Shown: one piece after another, positions 24,074-36,387 of the stretch
Numbering within the stretch: the stretch's first letter is position 1
Layout: the number at the start of each line of letters is the position of its first letter
From: Ceratodon purpureus
Taxonomy: Eukaryota; Streptophyta; Bryopsida; Pseudoditrichales; Ditrichaceae
Reading direction: 5' to 3'
Length of the DNA stretch: 64,000 nucleotides
NCBI GenBank assembly: GCA_014871385.1
Contig: CM026423.1
Location: 16,040,467 to 16,104,466 of the forward strand
Position numbers and translations under genes: made by a program
Notes under the pieces: generated by a model
Seen by the model: the letters and a program-made list of their open reading frames with translations, nothing else
Databases searched by the model: none
What the model was told of the DNA's origin: nothing

Positions 24074-27000
24074 CTATTTTTTGGCCAAGGGGTGTGTCAA
24101 GATTCCGCTCTCTAGGACTAGCTTGACTTCGTTGAAACTAAAGGTAGGCGCATGGATGAAAAGCTCGGCTTCCGGATTACGGTTGCAGACCTTTAAAAGG
24201 ATGTAATAAATATGTTTACAGTATGAAAACTGTATCTTACCTCGAAACTTAGTCATCGTCTTCTTGAATGCTGGACAAGTGCAACTCGGGTAAGAGGCGA
24301 TGGTGATGTTGTACTGTGTGATGTTTGGAGCAACGCCCGAATCCAGCCCGATGATGCAACCATGGCCTGGATGAGGTATCATTGTGATGGAACGGAGGCG
24401 AGCCTTGAGGGACTGAGAGGAGCCCATGGAGAGTCGCTGCGCTGGGTTAGGTCGAGTTGCTGTGCGTTTGACCATCTTCCCATCTCGTTTACCAGGGTAG
24501 CGGTCAGCCTCTGCTGGAATCGGCAACGAAGCGAGGTTTGCAGGAGGCGGAGCAGACGAGAAGAGACGTCTTGGGGAGACTGGCTTCTTCGGCGGGAGTT
24601 GGAATCCTGCAGCTTCAAGGGCAAGGATCTCATTAAGCTTCAGGTTAGTATATAGTTTTACGGGCCACACCTCTGGAATCGGCGGCACTTCGAGGTCCTT
24701 GGAGTAGTGTGCAACCCACTTGCGCCTTGTGCCTTTCACGCAGCGCTCAATATCATCGGAGCAAAAGAAAAACTCTGTCCTCTCAACCGTATTCCTGCGA
24801 TAGTTAGTCCAAACTCCGGTGTAGGTCGCTGCAGCAGTGAAGTTTGGGCCCCTGACAATTCTTTCAGTGCACTTCTTTTTTGTACCAGCTCTTTGGGCCC
24901 AGCAGCACTTTGCAGAAGCTTTGTGAAGTCTTGCAATGTGCCACTCCTTCACATCAACCTTGGTTTCTTCAACAGCATTGACATGGCGAACGCCGACCTC
25001 GTTCACAGGAGACGTTGGGGGCGAGCAAGCTTCTTGGGCGGGAGATTCTTGGGCCTCTTCTTCTTCTGAATCGTCCTCGACGATGATGGGCAGCTGGACA
25101 GGGCGAGCTCGAACGTTGCGTCCAACACCTCTAGGACGTGAGAAGTTAACCTTGTCTGGTCGGTGTGACTCCTCGTCAGCTCCGATGGGAACGTCCGCCT
25201 TACGCTTCTGTGATCCAAACACCTCTGCTCCGGCCAGGACAGGCTCACGCGTGCAGAACTCATCTGCACCAGGCATATCCAGCATGGGATCTTTAAGGAC
25301 TTTAGGATTTCCTGTTTTCTTCGCCAAGCGTTCCGCCATTCGAAGCTTGAGTTCCTTCTTTGAAGGTCCAGTTCCGCCTACATCTCCTTTCAGGAACTGG
25401 TAGTAGTTTACAACCTGCAGAAAACCCCGAACGTAATCGTCCACAGTCGCAACATAGAGGTCGCTGCCGTTGTTACCTGATGCTTGTAACCACTTATTGT
25501 GAACTGTTTCGGCGAGGTTACATGTCGGCATCTCTGTGAGTTCTTCTTCAGTAAATTTCTGCAGTTTGAGTAATTACAGTAATTAGAATAAATTATAGAA
25601 GTGATGTCAATTAAGTTTACCAAAACAGAAAACAAGTTTAGTAGAAGGGTGTAGTAGCATCATACCGCAGACATGAATCCACCCCACTGACGGTAGCGGT
25701 GGTGCCAGAATGCGAGCCAAGTCCCCAGATTCGTTAGGGCCTTCTCTCCCAGGACCCCAATAGATATCCACCATGCCTGCAACGCGTGATAAAGAGTGTC
25801 CGCCTCTGTCATAGTCGTTGCTGTCCTATACTGGTTGCACATCTTCTTGTGCTGTTCCCGGAGCTCTTCGGGGAAATACTTGTCTGTATACTGGACCATA
25901 TTCTGAGTCCAGTGGAACAAGCATGACCTCTCCCGATCCTCCATTTTGTCTTCTTTGTTGCCATTTCCGTAGAGCATACGCACCGCATTCCAATTTGCTT
26001 GTGCGTTGTCCGCCATGAATCCTTTGAAGTTTGGCGCTGCAACGCCATTCCTCTCCATTACGCTGTTTAGGTTCTTCCAGAAGACCAACTGAGCCTCGGT
26101 GTCCTCGGATTGCATGTCGCAACTTGCAATCGTCATGACGCGGCAGTAGGTGGCGTCATATACATGGCAAGCCATCGTGGACCAATCCCGTACACGCTTC
26201 ACGTGGTCAAACATAATCCAAGCATTGTCAAGATCCCCACCAGGTTGCATTCTGGTGACTAAGTCGACACCACAACCCGGCCCAACTTCTGACATCTTGA
26301 AAACGAAGACCTTCTCTCTGTCAGCTCCTTGGCCCGGGAATTTATTCTCCTGGACGAAGGCCCACAAACTGATCCCTCGGAGTTTGGTGATGGCGTCCAT
26401 CACTCCGTACCTTCCAATTCGCTTGAACGTCATCACCTTGTTCCGGATATTTGGAGAAGCCAGGTCCTTGCACCGGTCAAGTACAGGAATGAGCTCCTCC
26501 ATGCTCAGCTTCTTTGGTGGTGCGTCCTCAGGCTGTAGGAGGTAGTTCCCAATCAGAATCTTGCTGGCCTCCAGGACAACGGCGCTCTTCGTAGCCCGGG
26601 GAGTATTCTCCACCTGTTCTTCAATCAAGCTATTGATCTCCTCCTTAGTGTCTCTATAGTCTCCAACCTTCACTGGATGATTATGTGTTCCTTGATGGAT
26701 ACATGCCCTAGTCTGGTTGGATTTACCTAGAACATAATAAATCTTGGCTCCGCATGTAGCAATGCATGCCGGAGGTTCTTTACATACCTTGCAGACAAGT
26801 GTTGCATCCGCTGGGGGTGGCTGATTCACTGTAAAAGGTTGGAGGGTACTACCCTCAAACTCAGTCTCGTTTACCTCAACGATTCGAGGTCGACGGTTGA
26901 GAAATTCACAGTCTTTGTTGACGCAGCGCAGCCAACCAACGCAGCTGGAATAGCGGAACGACAGGCCGAACTCGTTAGTGATGTTGGTAGTGATTGTCTT

Positions 27001-27786
27001 CGTCCAAATGTGGCCGTCGTACCGCTTGTCCATCCCCTTCATAGCCTTCGCTTGTGTCTTGGAAGCCCCGTCACCAACTGGAGGGAGCTCAAATATCACA
27101 TTATTGTTGAAGACTGCAGGTAAGTACTCCACCTTCTCCTGACGAACTGTGGAGAAATCTATTCTCTTCAGAATATTTTTCCTCCCAGGTCTCTCTGCAA
27201 GTGTCCTAATGAGTGGCAGTACATTGACAGTCTCCTCCTTTGATGTCTGTGAGGTACTGGCACATTTCTCTGGTACTGTAGCTGGAGTGCTAGATACTAC
27301 AGTCTCTCTAGGCAAAGCAGGTGATGCCTTGACAGGACTAGTCTCCTCATCTGACGAGAGGAAGATGACTGGTGTTACATCAGGAGTGTCCAAGCCAGGC
27401 TCTACTTTAACCTTCACATCACGAGGTAGAGGAGTCTGAACAGTAGATGATCTACGAGGAGTTAGAATCTCAGTAGACGCCTGCATCTGGGACTCTGTAA
27501 GACCATAAACTCTGTATCTACCAGGATAAAGGTTCCAGAACCTGTTATCATCATCATCTTTTTCAGAAACCTGATCTAGCGTATGTGTAATCTCATTTGT
27601 CTCATCATCATAAATCTCTTCCTCTAAACAGATAGTCTCCTCTCTGAAGTGAAATCTGAGGCTAAGGCGTTGTGCCGTGACAAGGGCCAAGCCATCCTCA
27701 TCTACACGTACAGTAAGTGGAATACCAACACCCTGTGCTCTGAGCACGGCCATGCCTAACACTCTATCTGCAGGGAGATGAGCCAT
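24074..27786 (-). CDS. MULE transposase with WRKY-GCM1-like and SWIM zinc fingers
   Basis: Two minus-strand exons, 27786-25666 and 25558-24074, join in phase 0 to about 1,201 residues. The N-terminal 200 residues are acidic/low complexity and include VIFLSSDEE, a SUMO-interaction-type motif. A WRKY-GCM1-like finger follows (WLRCVNKDC, CKVC, then GTHNH). A MULE core comes next, with candidate acidic residues in CHVYDATY and FKGFMADNAQANWN. Near the C-terminus is a SWIM finger (CTC then YCKH). MULE transposases cut and paste elements with long inverted repeats and 8-11 bp target duplications. The frame is long and unbroken across both exons, so the gene may be active. The alternative start at 27840 is a TTG. 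Confidence 0.8.
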
Positions 27787-28371
27787 GCTAAGATGTGTGC
27801 TGATAAAATGAGTTGGTGCTAAAGGAATTTGTGAACACAAATTGAGAGGAATAGGACATAGTGATCACTCTATTTATTCTAAGTGGAATTTTACATTCAT
27901 TTTAGTGAATTCTATATACCTCATATTCGTAGATGAAAAGGACTATGAGAGAATAGAATGAATCAATTATGGAGCCGTCGTTTGGTGTGCAGACGTGTCA
28001 TTCCAAAGTATTTTTAAAATTTGAATCATGGTCCACTTTTTATTCGTCAAATGTTTGCACATTATTAGGCATAGCCGTCTTTGAAATAAATTATAGTTGG
28101 ATCTGGTACTCGAATTGTTATTTCTAGTTGAAAATAGAAAATCCCTTAAATTTCGGCTTAGCATGATTTGAAAGACTGCAGATTCAGCTGAAGTCACTCA
28201 AATTTCAAGTTGTAGAGGAAAGATATCGTTCATCCAAGTCTGGTTCGTTATCATTAGAGGACTCTATATAACAACTGACTGAAGCTCTTGTCATCTATTT
28301 TCTTGGGCATTTTGCTGTCATGAGTGTAACCTATCATTTTGCTGCTTGCCTCTTGATGCTTTGAGTGTGCT
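27787..28371. promoter_or_regulatory. Divergent promoter region
   Basis: This lies between the transposase (minus) and the ParB-methyltransferase gene (plus). TATATA at 28265-28270 is about 100 bases before the plus-strand ATG. On the minus strand AATAAATAGAG (complement, about 27868-27880) sits about 90 bases before the transposase ATG. The two genes may share regulation. Confidence 0.5.
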
Positions 28372-31300
28372 ATGCTGGCTTTACCTAAGAAGCGGCGAAA
28401 GAAAGTGTCGACACATTTTAGTAGCGCTAAGGACCTTAGACGTAGTAAGATGGCTAGAGCTAGAAAAGAGGCTGAAAGATTTCAGAAGGATGGCATAACT
28501 AGAGCATTAGACTTTGAGAAGACAGACGGAGACTCAGCATTAGGGGGCATTGAAGAAGATAGCACATTGCGTTACGAAAGACGTCTGAAGCATTCGAACC
28601 CAAAAGTCGTGGAATCTGATTCAAGTCGAAGCGCTGGAAATAAGGTATGTTACATCTGCAATTATGTTTTCTTTGAAAATGGCCTACTGAATTTTACCCA
28701 TGAGTGTTACCATTACCAACCTTTGACACGACAGTTAACATCGCCGGGTAGCTTATTTTAGGTTCCCCAAATAATTAAGACCTCGTTCAGACCGCCCTTC
28801 CTCTACCTCCTCCCTTTCTGCCATCGACTTATTTTCATTATGGTGCGTGTTCTAATCTTCTTTGGCTTCCTTTAGGGTTAATCGTTGACACCTTTCTTAT
28901 TGCTGGAGCTTCGTTATCGTGATCCCTGTGAGAGAATCGGGTTAGCTCATCTACTTCCTCTGCGATACAAGTCAATCTGGTTAGGTGATTGAGGGTGTTG
29001 AGAGCTTTTGCAGATTTGGATTAGACTGATTGTTGTCAACGTGTTTGCTGTATCAGATGATGGGTACGCAGCAGGAGTCATCGGAGCAATCCGAAGAAGA
29101 AGTGACGCAGGACAAGGCTTTACGAACGCCACACTCTGATGGGCCCACGGAGATTATCGGTCCCGGCAATGAAGATGAGAACATGGGTGATGTTGATGGC
29201 CATGGCGGTGACGATGCCCATTGCGGTGACGATGGCCTAGATGCTGGGGATGGCAACGACAATGAGGACGAAGAAGACGACGACGCCGATAACGACCCAA
29301 GGCCGGAGCAGTCTGAAGGTAATTTACATTGCTCCTTTGTGGGTTTTGTAGTGTTTGGTTGCACTCGAAATACTTCTACAGACAGGTCAACCTTGAACAT
29401 CTAACCTAGAACTCGCATGAATCGTCTGAGTTAGAATGTCCTCCACATGGGTTTCGTATATTTCATCGATCCGTATGCTCTGCCTTAATAACTCGTCGAT
29501 AGTACTGCCGTTAACGGCAGTACAAAATCAGTCAATACTGTTAACAAAAATTCGCGGCTTTAAGTTTTGAATTGATGTTGAAGTGCATTCCTCTCCCTTC
29601 GTTTATTGGTTAGCTCTTGGTCTGTGATGGACGTCTTGATCCCAGATTAGCTTTTGATTTATGTGTCTTGAATAGAACTGTAGTACCTGCGCATCCAACT
29701 GCAGTTGTATTTGTACTGCTTTGCCAAAGTACTACTATTCCCATAACAATTTCACCCTCGTGGCTTCTAGTTCATAAGCCTAAGATTAATTTGTTGAGGA
29801 CTTGCATTGTACTGCCGTTAACGGCAGTACAATTCTTGCCTTTTAAGCTTTATCGTATCAACACCATTGTTTCCCGTGATTGCCCTTCAGGACTTTATTT
29901 CTTACTTCATGGAGCCAGATTGACAACATCCACAATAGCTTTTGACTTAGATAATATTTACTTATGGGATTGGTTAAATCGCAAATTGCTCACTTTCAGA
30001 TAAGCAAAAGGCCTTCTAGTAGTACTGCCGTTAACGGCAGTACAATTATTGGTTTATTTTTGCTTGCAAATTTATGTGAAATTGTACTGCCGGTAACGAC
30101 ATTTCCCAGGCCGCTCAGTTTGATTCTGTGCTTAAGTCTTAGAAGGTTCATTTATTATAAGCCCTTAGTATGTTATGTATAATTAAATTTAACACACATA
30201 TTCTTTTTAGTACGATTATATTTACCTTATTGTATAAAGCTTCTCAAATCGCTTCCAATTATTGTTACTTGAAAAATACCAAAGGGTACTGCCGTTAACG
30301 GCAGTACCCTAGGGCACGGGTTTCAACCCCAGGGCACGGGCAAGGGTTGCACTAAATATGAAGGGCAGCTTATATGTAGTGAGTTATACGAAGGCCCCAA
30401 AGGTACTGCCGTTAACGGCAGTACCAAAGGAGCAGTCATTGTTCATTCGCATTTACAACAGAACTTGTAGTGCCGTTAACGGCAGTTGTTTTGATCAGCG
30501 TTTTCCGACCCTCGTTGAACCCATATAATCACCAGATTTTTTGGAGCATTCGAATTTGAGTATCTAATAATGGTATCTTATCAATACCGCAGTACAATGT
30601 AGTAGGCATTTTAATCCAATTTACGATGCTTATAATCGATTCAGTAATTATTAGTAAAATGTAGTGTGAATTTTCGATTGATTGTGGACAATAGCAGGCT
30701 ATTCTTCCAATATGTAATGCTGTGCTTCTGTACTGCCGTTAACGGCAGTACATTTTTGTGCCATTTGTTTGACATCTTGATAGACCGAAAATGTACTGCC
30801 GTTAACGGCAGTACAAAAGCACTGCTTTATTTTCATATCATGCATTCGTTACTAGTGTATTCTGATATATTTGAGTGTGGACATTCTTCCAATATTTAAT
30901 GCTGTGCTTTTGTACTGCCGTTAACGGCAGTACATTTTTGTGCCATTTGTTTGACATCTTGACAGACCGAAAATGTACTGCCGTTAACGGCAGTACATTT
31001 TTGTGCCATTGGCTTCACATCTTTACAGACCAAAAATGTACTGCCGTTAACGGCAGTACAAAAGCATGGCTATATTTTCATATCATGCATTCGTTACATC
31101 TGGGACTCTGATAGATTTGAATGCAACTCAAGTCTTTAAATAGTTTTTATTTAAGCTTCAAGTTGGTTCTCACTGTACTGCCGTTAACGGCAGTTGGTTT
31201 TGCGTGGTACTTGGATGTCTGTCGAAATGACTCTTCGAGCACTTATATCGTGCATTCTGAAATCCGTTTCAGTACTGCCGTCAACGGCAGTTGTTCTAAT

Positions 31301-34300
31301 CCAAGTAATGTGTCTCTTTTTAAACTCTCTTGAAAGCATGCGATGTTCACGGTTCTAGATATTCTATCAAATAAAATAAAGGGTTAGGCATATGACTTAC
31401 TGTTTCGAGATCTTTATTTTGCAGATGCTATCTCCTTAACAGAGAGCGAGGTTAAAGCAAAACTCCACGATTTAGTTGAGAGAGAGCTTCCAAATACTGC
31501 ATCACGTTTGGGTGATTTAAAGTGGGAGCCAAAAGCTAAGGGTAGGTTGTTTATTCCACTATGTCGAATGCAGTCTCTTCCAGTCGTGAGGCCATACTTG
31601 AAGACCGATGTTTCGCAGCTAGCGTCGTTCTTTGTGAAGACAGGATACCTGGAAGGGAATGGGTTTTTTTATGTTTCTATCCAGGATAATCATGGCCATA
31701 CTGTTGATGTCACTCCGGCTATTACGAACAGTTGGAGCCCGGAATGGCGTCAGGTGAATGAAGATTTTGAGAAGACGCTGTTGGTGGATGAGGATCTGAA
31801 GGTCTTTTCAAATAAAATGTTTATGGTATGGGATGGTAATCATCGGCTGCAAGCATGGTATCCTATCATAAATGAGTATCATTCCCGGGACATAAACTGG
31901 CATTACAAAGTTGAGAGCATTATACTGGACCCGAAAGGCGATGTTCCAGCAGTCATTGCGGCCTTACACGAAGTAAATTGGTAAGCATTTTCTCTATACT
32001 TGTTCTTATGATATCCTTTTTGATAATGGTTCACTAAATAAGGAGTTGATCTAAAATTGTGCAGGAGAAATCAGAAGTCTCATGTCACCACGAATATGGT
32101 CCACAAACTGTTTAGGATACAGAGTGTTGCACCGCAACCCTTCAGCTACTTCGAAGGCCTTGTTCCACCTGCGGCAATTGAGAGTGCCAAGAAAAAGCAG
32201 GCTGGTGCGAAGCGGACTTGGTATACTCTCACAGTAGAGTCCCTCAATTCATTTTTATACCAGGTAATTCGAAACTGACCTTCAATTTCTGCGGTTTTCT
32301 TTAAATAATTTTCGATAAATTCTTATATTTTTACTTGATGTTTTCTCAGCAAGAGATAGGTGAAGCGGCTTCAAGCGCGGAGCAGCGATACTATGAAATG
32401 TATCCTGAAAAGCACATGTGGACGAACAAGTCTGTAGATGAATGGGTTAGATTGGCAGTTGAAAAAGTAGTTGCCACGCAACAAGGGGAACTCAGGAAGT
32501 TGCTACCTATTGCGGATCCGAAGCATACACCGGCTTTTCTTGAGCAAGTCAAACTTCATTATGAGAAGTTCCCATCCCCAGAAATGCAACAGGAGAAACT
32601 CAACATGTTCGCAACTTCTGCCATCCCAACTAAGATGAAAATCAAGTGGTTGGAACGATGGAACTCCCCTGAGTCAATCCGAAAGTCTCACCGGTTTCCC
32701 AAGCCTACTTTCGCCGACATAGTATTTCCTCCATGGCTTCACAAAGCCACATGGTGGGCACAGGTAACTAATTCTCAAAGTTATATTTTAAGTGTTTTAG
32801 ATTTGCATCGCATTAAACTGAAATGTTATGGTATGATGTATCGGTACTGCCGTTGACGGCAGTACATTTTAATGCTCCTCGAGATCCTCCCAGTTAGCCT
32901 CCAAATGTACTGCCGTTAACGGCAGTTCATTGTAATGTACTTGGTGTCTGACCTTGGCAGCCTCCACATGTAGTGCCGTTAACGGCAGTTCATTTTACTG
33001 CAATTGTTGTCTGTCCTTCGTAGCCTCCACATGTACTGCCGTTAACGGCAGTACATTTATATACTCTTAATTTTTCTCCCTAGTTGCTTCCACATCTACT
33101 CCCGTTAACGGTTGTACTAATTCAAGAATTAATTTTATCTTCAAACGTTAACCTTAGTTGAAACAGTAAGATTAAAGGGCTTTCCTTAGTTTTGCATTCG
33201 GTCACATGTATGCATAAATAATTCAGAATTGGACTGATTTTCAAGGGCTTTTTCTAGTTATTTGAGACTTCTTATGCGTTGCTCTGATTGTCCTGTTACC
33301 GGCAACACATTTTAGAGCTTTGTTTGTAGTGCCGCGACGGACTCCAAATGTACTGCCGTTAACGGCAGTACCAGGGGCTTCATTTTATTTTTATGTTATA
33401 TGGCACTGATTGCAAAGCTTCATTTCACTTTATGTTATATAGCACTAATCGACTTTACATGCCTCACTAATTTGGGGCTGCAGCTAAGTGAAGCTGGTTC
33501 TCCTTTAAGTAAAATATCCTAGCTTCAGTTGTAGTACCTTGTCTTTCATTAGGTTTCGTTTCAGCAAATGTTATATATAATTTAAATTGTTATCCTAATG
33601 TTTTAAGTGTTTTCAATGCTTGAGATATATTTGCTTATAATCTCCTTGAATGTTCAGTTAGCAATAGAAGCTGATGAAGCAGTAGAAACAGTAGTTACCT
33701 GTTTTGCATTAAAATTCATATGCGCATTTTCGGTACTGCCGTTAACGGCAGTACATTGCAGGGCTTTTTTGGTTCTGCCGGTAGAGACTTTCAATGTACT
33801 GCCGTTAACGGCAGTACCAGAGTCATCCTTCTTCTTTCGATTGATTGGCACTGATTGCCAGGCCGTGTTTGCATGATACTGTGTTTTAGTGCACCAGTTG
33901 ACAGCAGTTACTTTTTATGCGTATTAATTCATTTTACCATTTTACAATTAAGCATGTGTAATTTAGGATTGGAATGTCACTGTTGTTGATGCTTGTTTCT
34001 TAGAGTTCTAATTTGCTAATAACCTCTTTGATTGTTCAGCTGGCAGTAGAAGCTGAGGAGCTATTTGAGGCGGTTGTCACCGACCTAGGGGTGACCATTA
34101 ATTACTGCCCTGATGGAGAGAATCCTATTGAGAAAATATTTGATTATGTGGAGGCCATGCGTTGCTCCCTTTGGGACAATGCGTTTTTCAGAGAATTCAT
34201 GGGGGCTGATCAGGCACACAAGAATAAAACTAAGGACCAACAGCCTAATTTTCAGCCAGCTTTGAGAAGAATTCTTTACCGATATTTCAAATACATATTG

Positions 34301-36387
34301 CTTCCTCGGAAAGCAGTGACGCGGGTACCTGCCTTTTTTCCCACTTATCTTGACGTCACCAGTCCCGAGTGCATGTATACAAGTGCTATCTTGAAGGCAT
34401 GGGACAACTGCCACTATGATCGTTGCGGTTGGTATCTTGACTGCCCGGTGAAGAAACCACCTCCGTTCGATATCCAGCTGCGAGACTCCCTTCAGCCAAC
34501 ACTTGCAAACATTGCCCCTGCTCCAGCTAAAGCGAATGTGTCACCTGTAGCAACAAAGAAGTCCAGAAGGGCAGCTGGGGCAAGCAAAACTCGGGGTGCA
34601 AAACGCAAAGCAACTGATCTGATAGAAGAGAATCAAGATGAAGACATTCCTGCAACAACCGCTGCGAGCGGGGAGTTAGTTGAGAAAGAAGCCCCCCCTG
34701 TGATATCACCAAATTGCACCAAGTCACCTTCACCAACGCAGCAGGTTCATAAGAAGCCGCATGTCGAAGATTTTGAGACTGCTTCAGGTACCCCACTTAT
34801 CCCCCCATCGCTAAAATCCTTGGTTATATCCCAGCCATCGTCAAGCTCAGCACATTCCTGTGAGGTGTTGGTCCTCAACGACACCTTTCCAAAGATGATG
34901 GAGTACAAGAACAAGGAGAAGAAATTTCCAAAAACCTTCGACAACATGATATCATTTCTCCTTAAGGTATTCTTAATATCCACTCATTATGTAGCATGTT
35001 TTAATGTTTTATTTTGAATTCATCATTTAATTTACTGCCTTTCATGTCATTCCAGACTGGTGCGAATCGGGAATTCCACTTTGGAGGAAAACTATTGTCA
35101 AAGCCTGGAGTTGACCTTGTTATAGCAGATCTTCCTGACGGCCTCCCGGTTCCTGGAGTGTCAGACCCACCCTCCCAAGTACCTGCCTGGAACCAGCAAA
35201 TCAAATTCTTTTTGAAGTTTGTCATTGGATTTTGCGGTGGCTATTTGCATGACGATGGAGCGTTGTTGATCTTTGCTCCGGATAGTTCACACTTTAAGAA
35301 AGAGTTGACTTCCTTTCTCAACAAAAACGACCTGAAGGAGTTGAAGGAGTGGTCGATAATCAATGCTCTCCACTTGTCACATCCCTCAGACCCCGACAGT
35401 TATGTGAGTTACATTATTATTTTTGTTTTATATTATTTTGTCTCATGAATATTACTTGTAAGATGCTTCTTCTGATGTTTGCTTTGTCTTTATGATCAGA
35501 CTTTAAAGTTTAAAGCGTACCTGCTTGTGAGATCCTTTGGTGCCAGCGTAGCCACGCAACCGAAGCCTCTTCTCCTCCCCTCCAGCCAGGGCGTGGGAAT
35601 GACTAACCTTGCTAAAGACGACGTGTTGTTTAACTGGGTCACTTTGGAGGATTGTCTAAAAAAGACAGATGGGAGGCCCTGGAGAGGCCCGAAAGAAAAA
35701 TCTCTTGCCCTGCTCCAATCCCTTATTTCTGGAATTTGTCCGATAAATGGTACCATCATCGACCTCACTGCCGGAACAGGTCTCTCTTGAACTCTTTTAA
35801 TTTTTTGTTTATACTACGATATTGCCTATCAGTTGATCATGCTTACTTGCTAATGACCATGTAAAATACTTCTATGTACAGGTGCCTCAATCCGTGCTGC
35901 AATAGCAACCAATAGAAACATAGTTGGACTTGAAGGGGACCAAGACATTTATAGGGAGGTACTGCTATCACTTCAAGTGCCTCTCATTAGCACAACGGGA
36001 AAAGAGCAGCCCGAAGTTCAAGAGCTTTCTGATGAAGAAACTCCATATCCTGAAGAGGATAAAATAGATTTATGTGAGTAAGTCTTTTGCTCACGCTGTA
36101 TTTAATTTCTGCTATTATGAATATTTTTTATGATTGAATTCCTGAATGCTGATTTTTGAGATCTGTCATACAGTCGCATGAGTGGTACTTCACCTTCCAC
36201 CGAGTCAAGCAACGATTGGGAACATACATGGAGTCTCCCATGCTATGCCGAGGCAAGAGCGCAGGTCCTCGCTGAAGAGTCTGAGCACAGTTCCAGTGCA
36301 TCATCTTCACCACGTAGCTATGATCCAAGAGTTGTCAAATTTATTGATCACAGTGCAATTGAAAGTGACGATTTGTTTTCTCCCTAG
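28372..36387 (+). CDS. ParB-like domain / amino-methyltransferase fusion protein
   Basis: Ten exons join with every phase consistent: 28372-28644, 29057-29318, 31425-31980, 32065-32263, 32350-32763, 34040-34966, 35056-35403, 35500-35779, 35882-36077 and 36174-36387. The product is 1,222 residues. Exon 1 has a PKKRRKK nuclear signal and exon 2 is acidic. Exon 3 contains a ParB-like motif, FMVWDGNHRLQAW (DGNHR at about 315-319). Exon 6 ends in a low-complexity basic linker. Exons 7-9 look like an N4-cytosine/N6-adenine methyltransferase in permuted order: motif IV position VDLVIADLPDG (about 901-905), a motif X-like RPWRGPKEKS, then the SAM-binding IIDLTAGTGAS (about 1079-1089). The catalytic DPPY-type motif is changed to DLPD, so activity is doubtful. 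ParB plus methylase fusions are typical of phages and bacteria; here introns show a eukaryotic gene. Introns 2 and 5 carry the palindrome arrays. Joining exon 1 to exon 2 is the least certain step. Confidence 0.65.
29502..31293. repeat. Palindrome array 1 (intron 2)
   Basis: Fourteen sites built on TACTGCCGTTAACGGCAGTA with a G/C pair outside, making a 22-bp palindrome. Starts are 29502, 29809, 30022, 30084 (degenerate), 30286, 30403, 30467 (variant), 30730, 30793, 30912, 30975, 31038, 31175 (variant) and 31272 (variant). Ten are perfect. Spacing is exactly 63 bp for 30730-30793, 30912-30975 and 30975-31038. All lie in intron 2 of the ParB-methyltransferase gene. Confidence 0.95.
32844..33817. 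repeat. Palindrome array 2 (intron 5)
   Basis: Eight sites of the same palindrome start at 32844, 32907, 32970, 33033, 33096, 33350, 33733 and 33796. Four are perfect (33033, 33350, 33733, 33796) and the others differ at one to several positions. The first five are spaced exactly 63 bp apart, as are the last two. Further weak relatives lie near 33292 and 33326. All are in intron 5 of the same gene; none occurs in an exon. Confidence 0.95.
33600..33710 (+). repeat. Duplicate of intron 5 end and exon 6 start
   Basis: The stretch ending in TTCAG-TTAGCAATAGAAGCTG repeats, with divergence, the authentic acceptor and exon start at about 33970-34080 (TTCAG-CTGGCAGTAGAAGCTG). The first copy soon loses its frame relation to the rest, so the downstream acceptor at 34039 is used in the model. 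It could act as a decoy splice site. Confidence 0.6.

Noticed and set aside
24362..25403. Several plus-strand frames over the transposase
   Set aside because: They are shadows of the minus-strand transposase exon.
29502..33817. CRISPR array
   Set aside because: Repeats are palindromes in introns with related, diverged spacers and irregular gaps between groups; no cas genes and a plant genome.
28372..36387. Bacterial or phage contamination as source of the ParB-methyltransferase sequence
   Set aside because: Nine GT-AG introns with matching phases and a nuclear-signal-like start are eukaryotic; the flanks are plant DNA.
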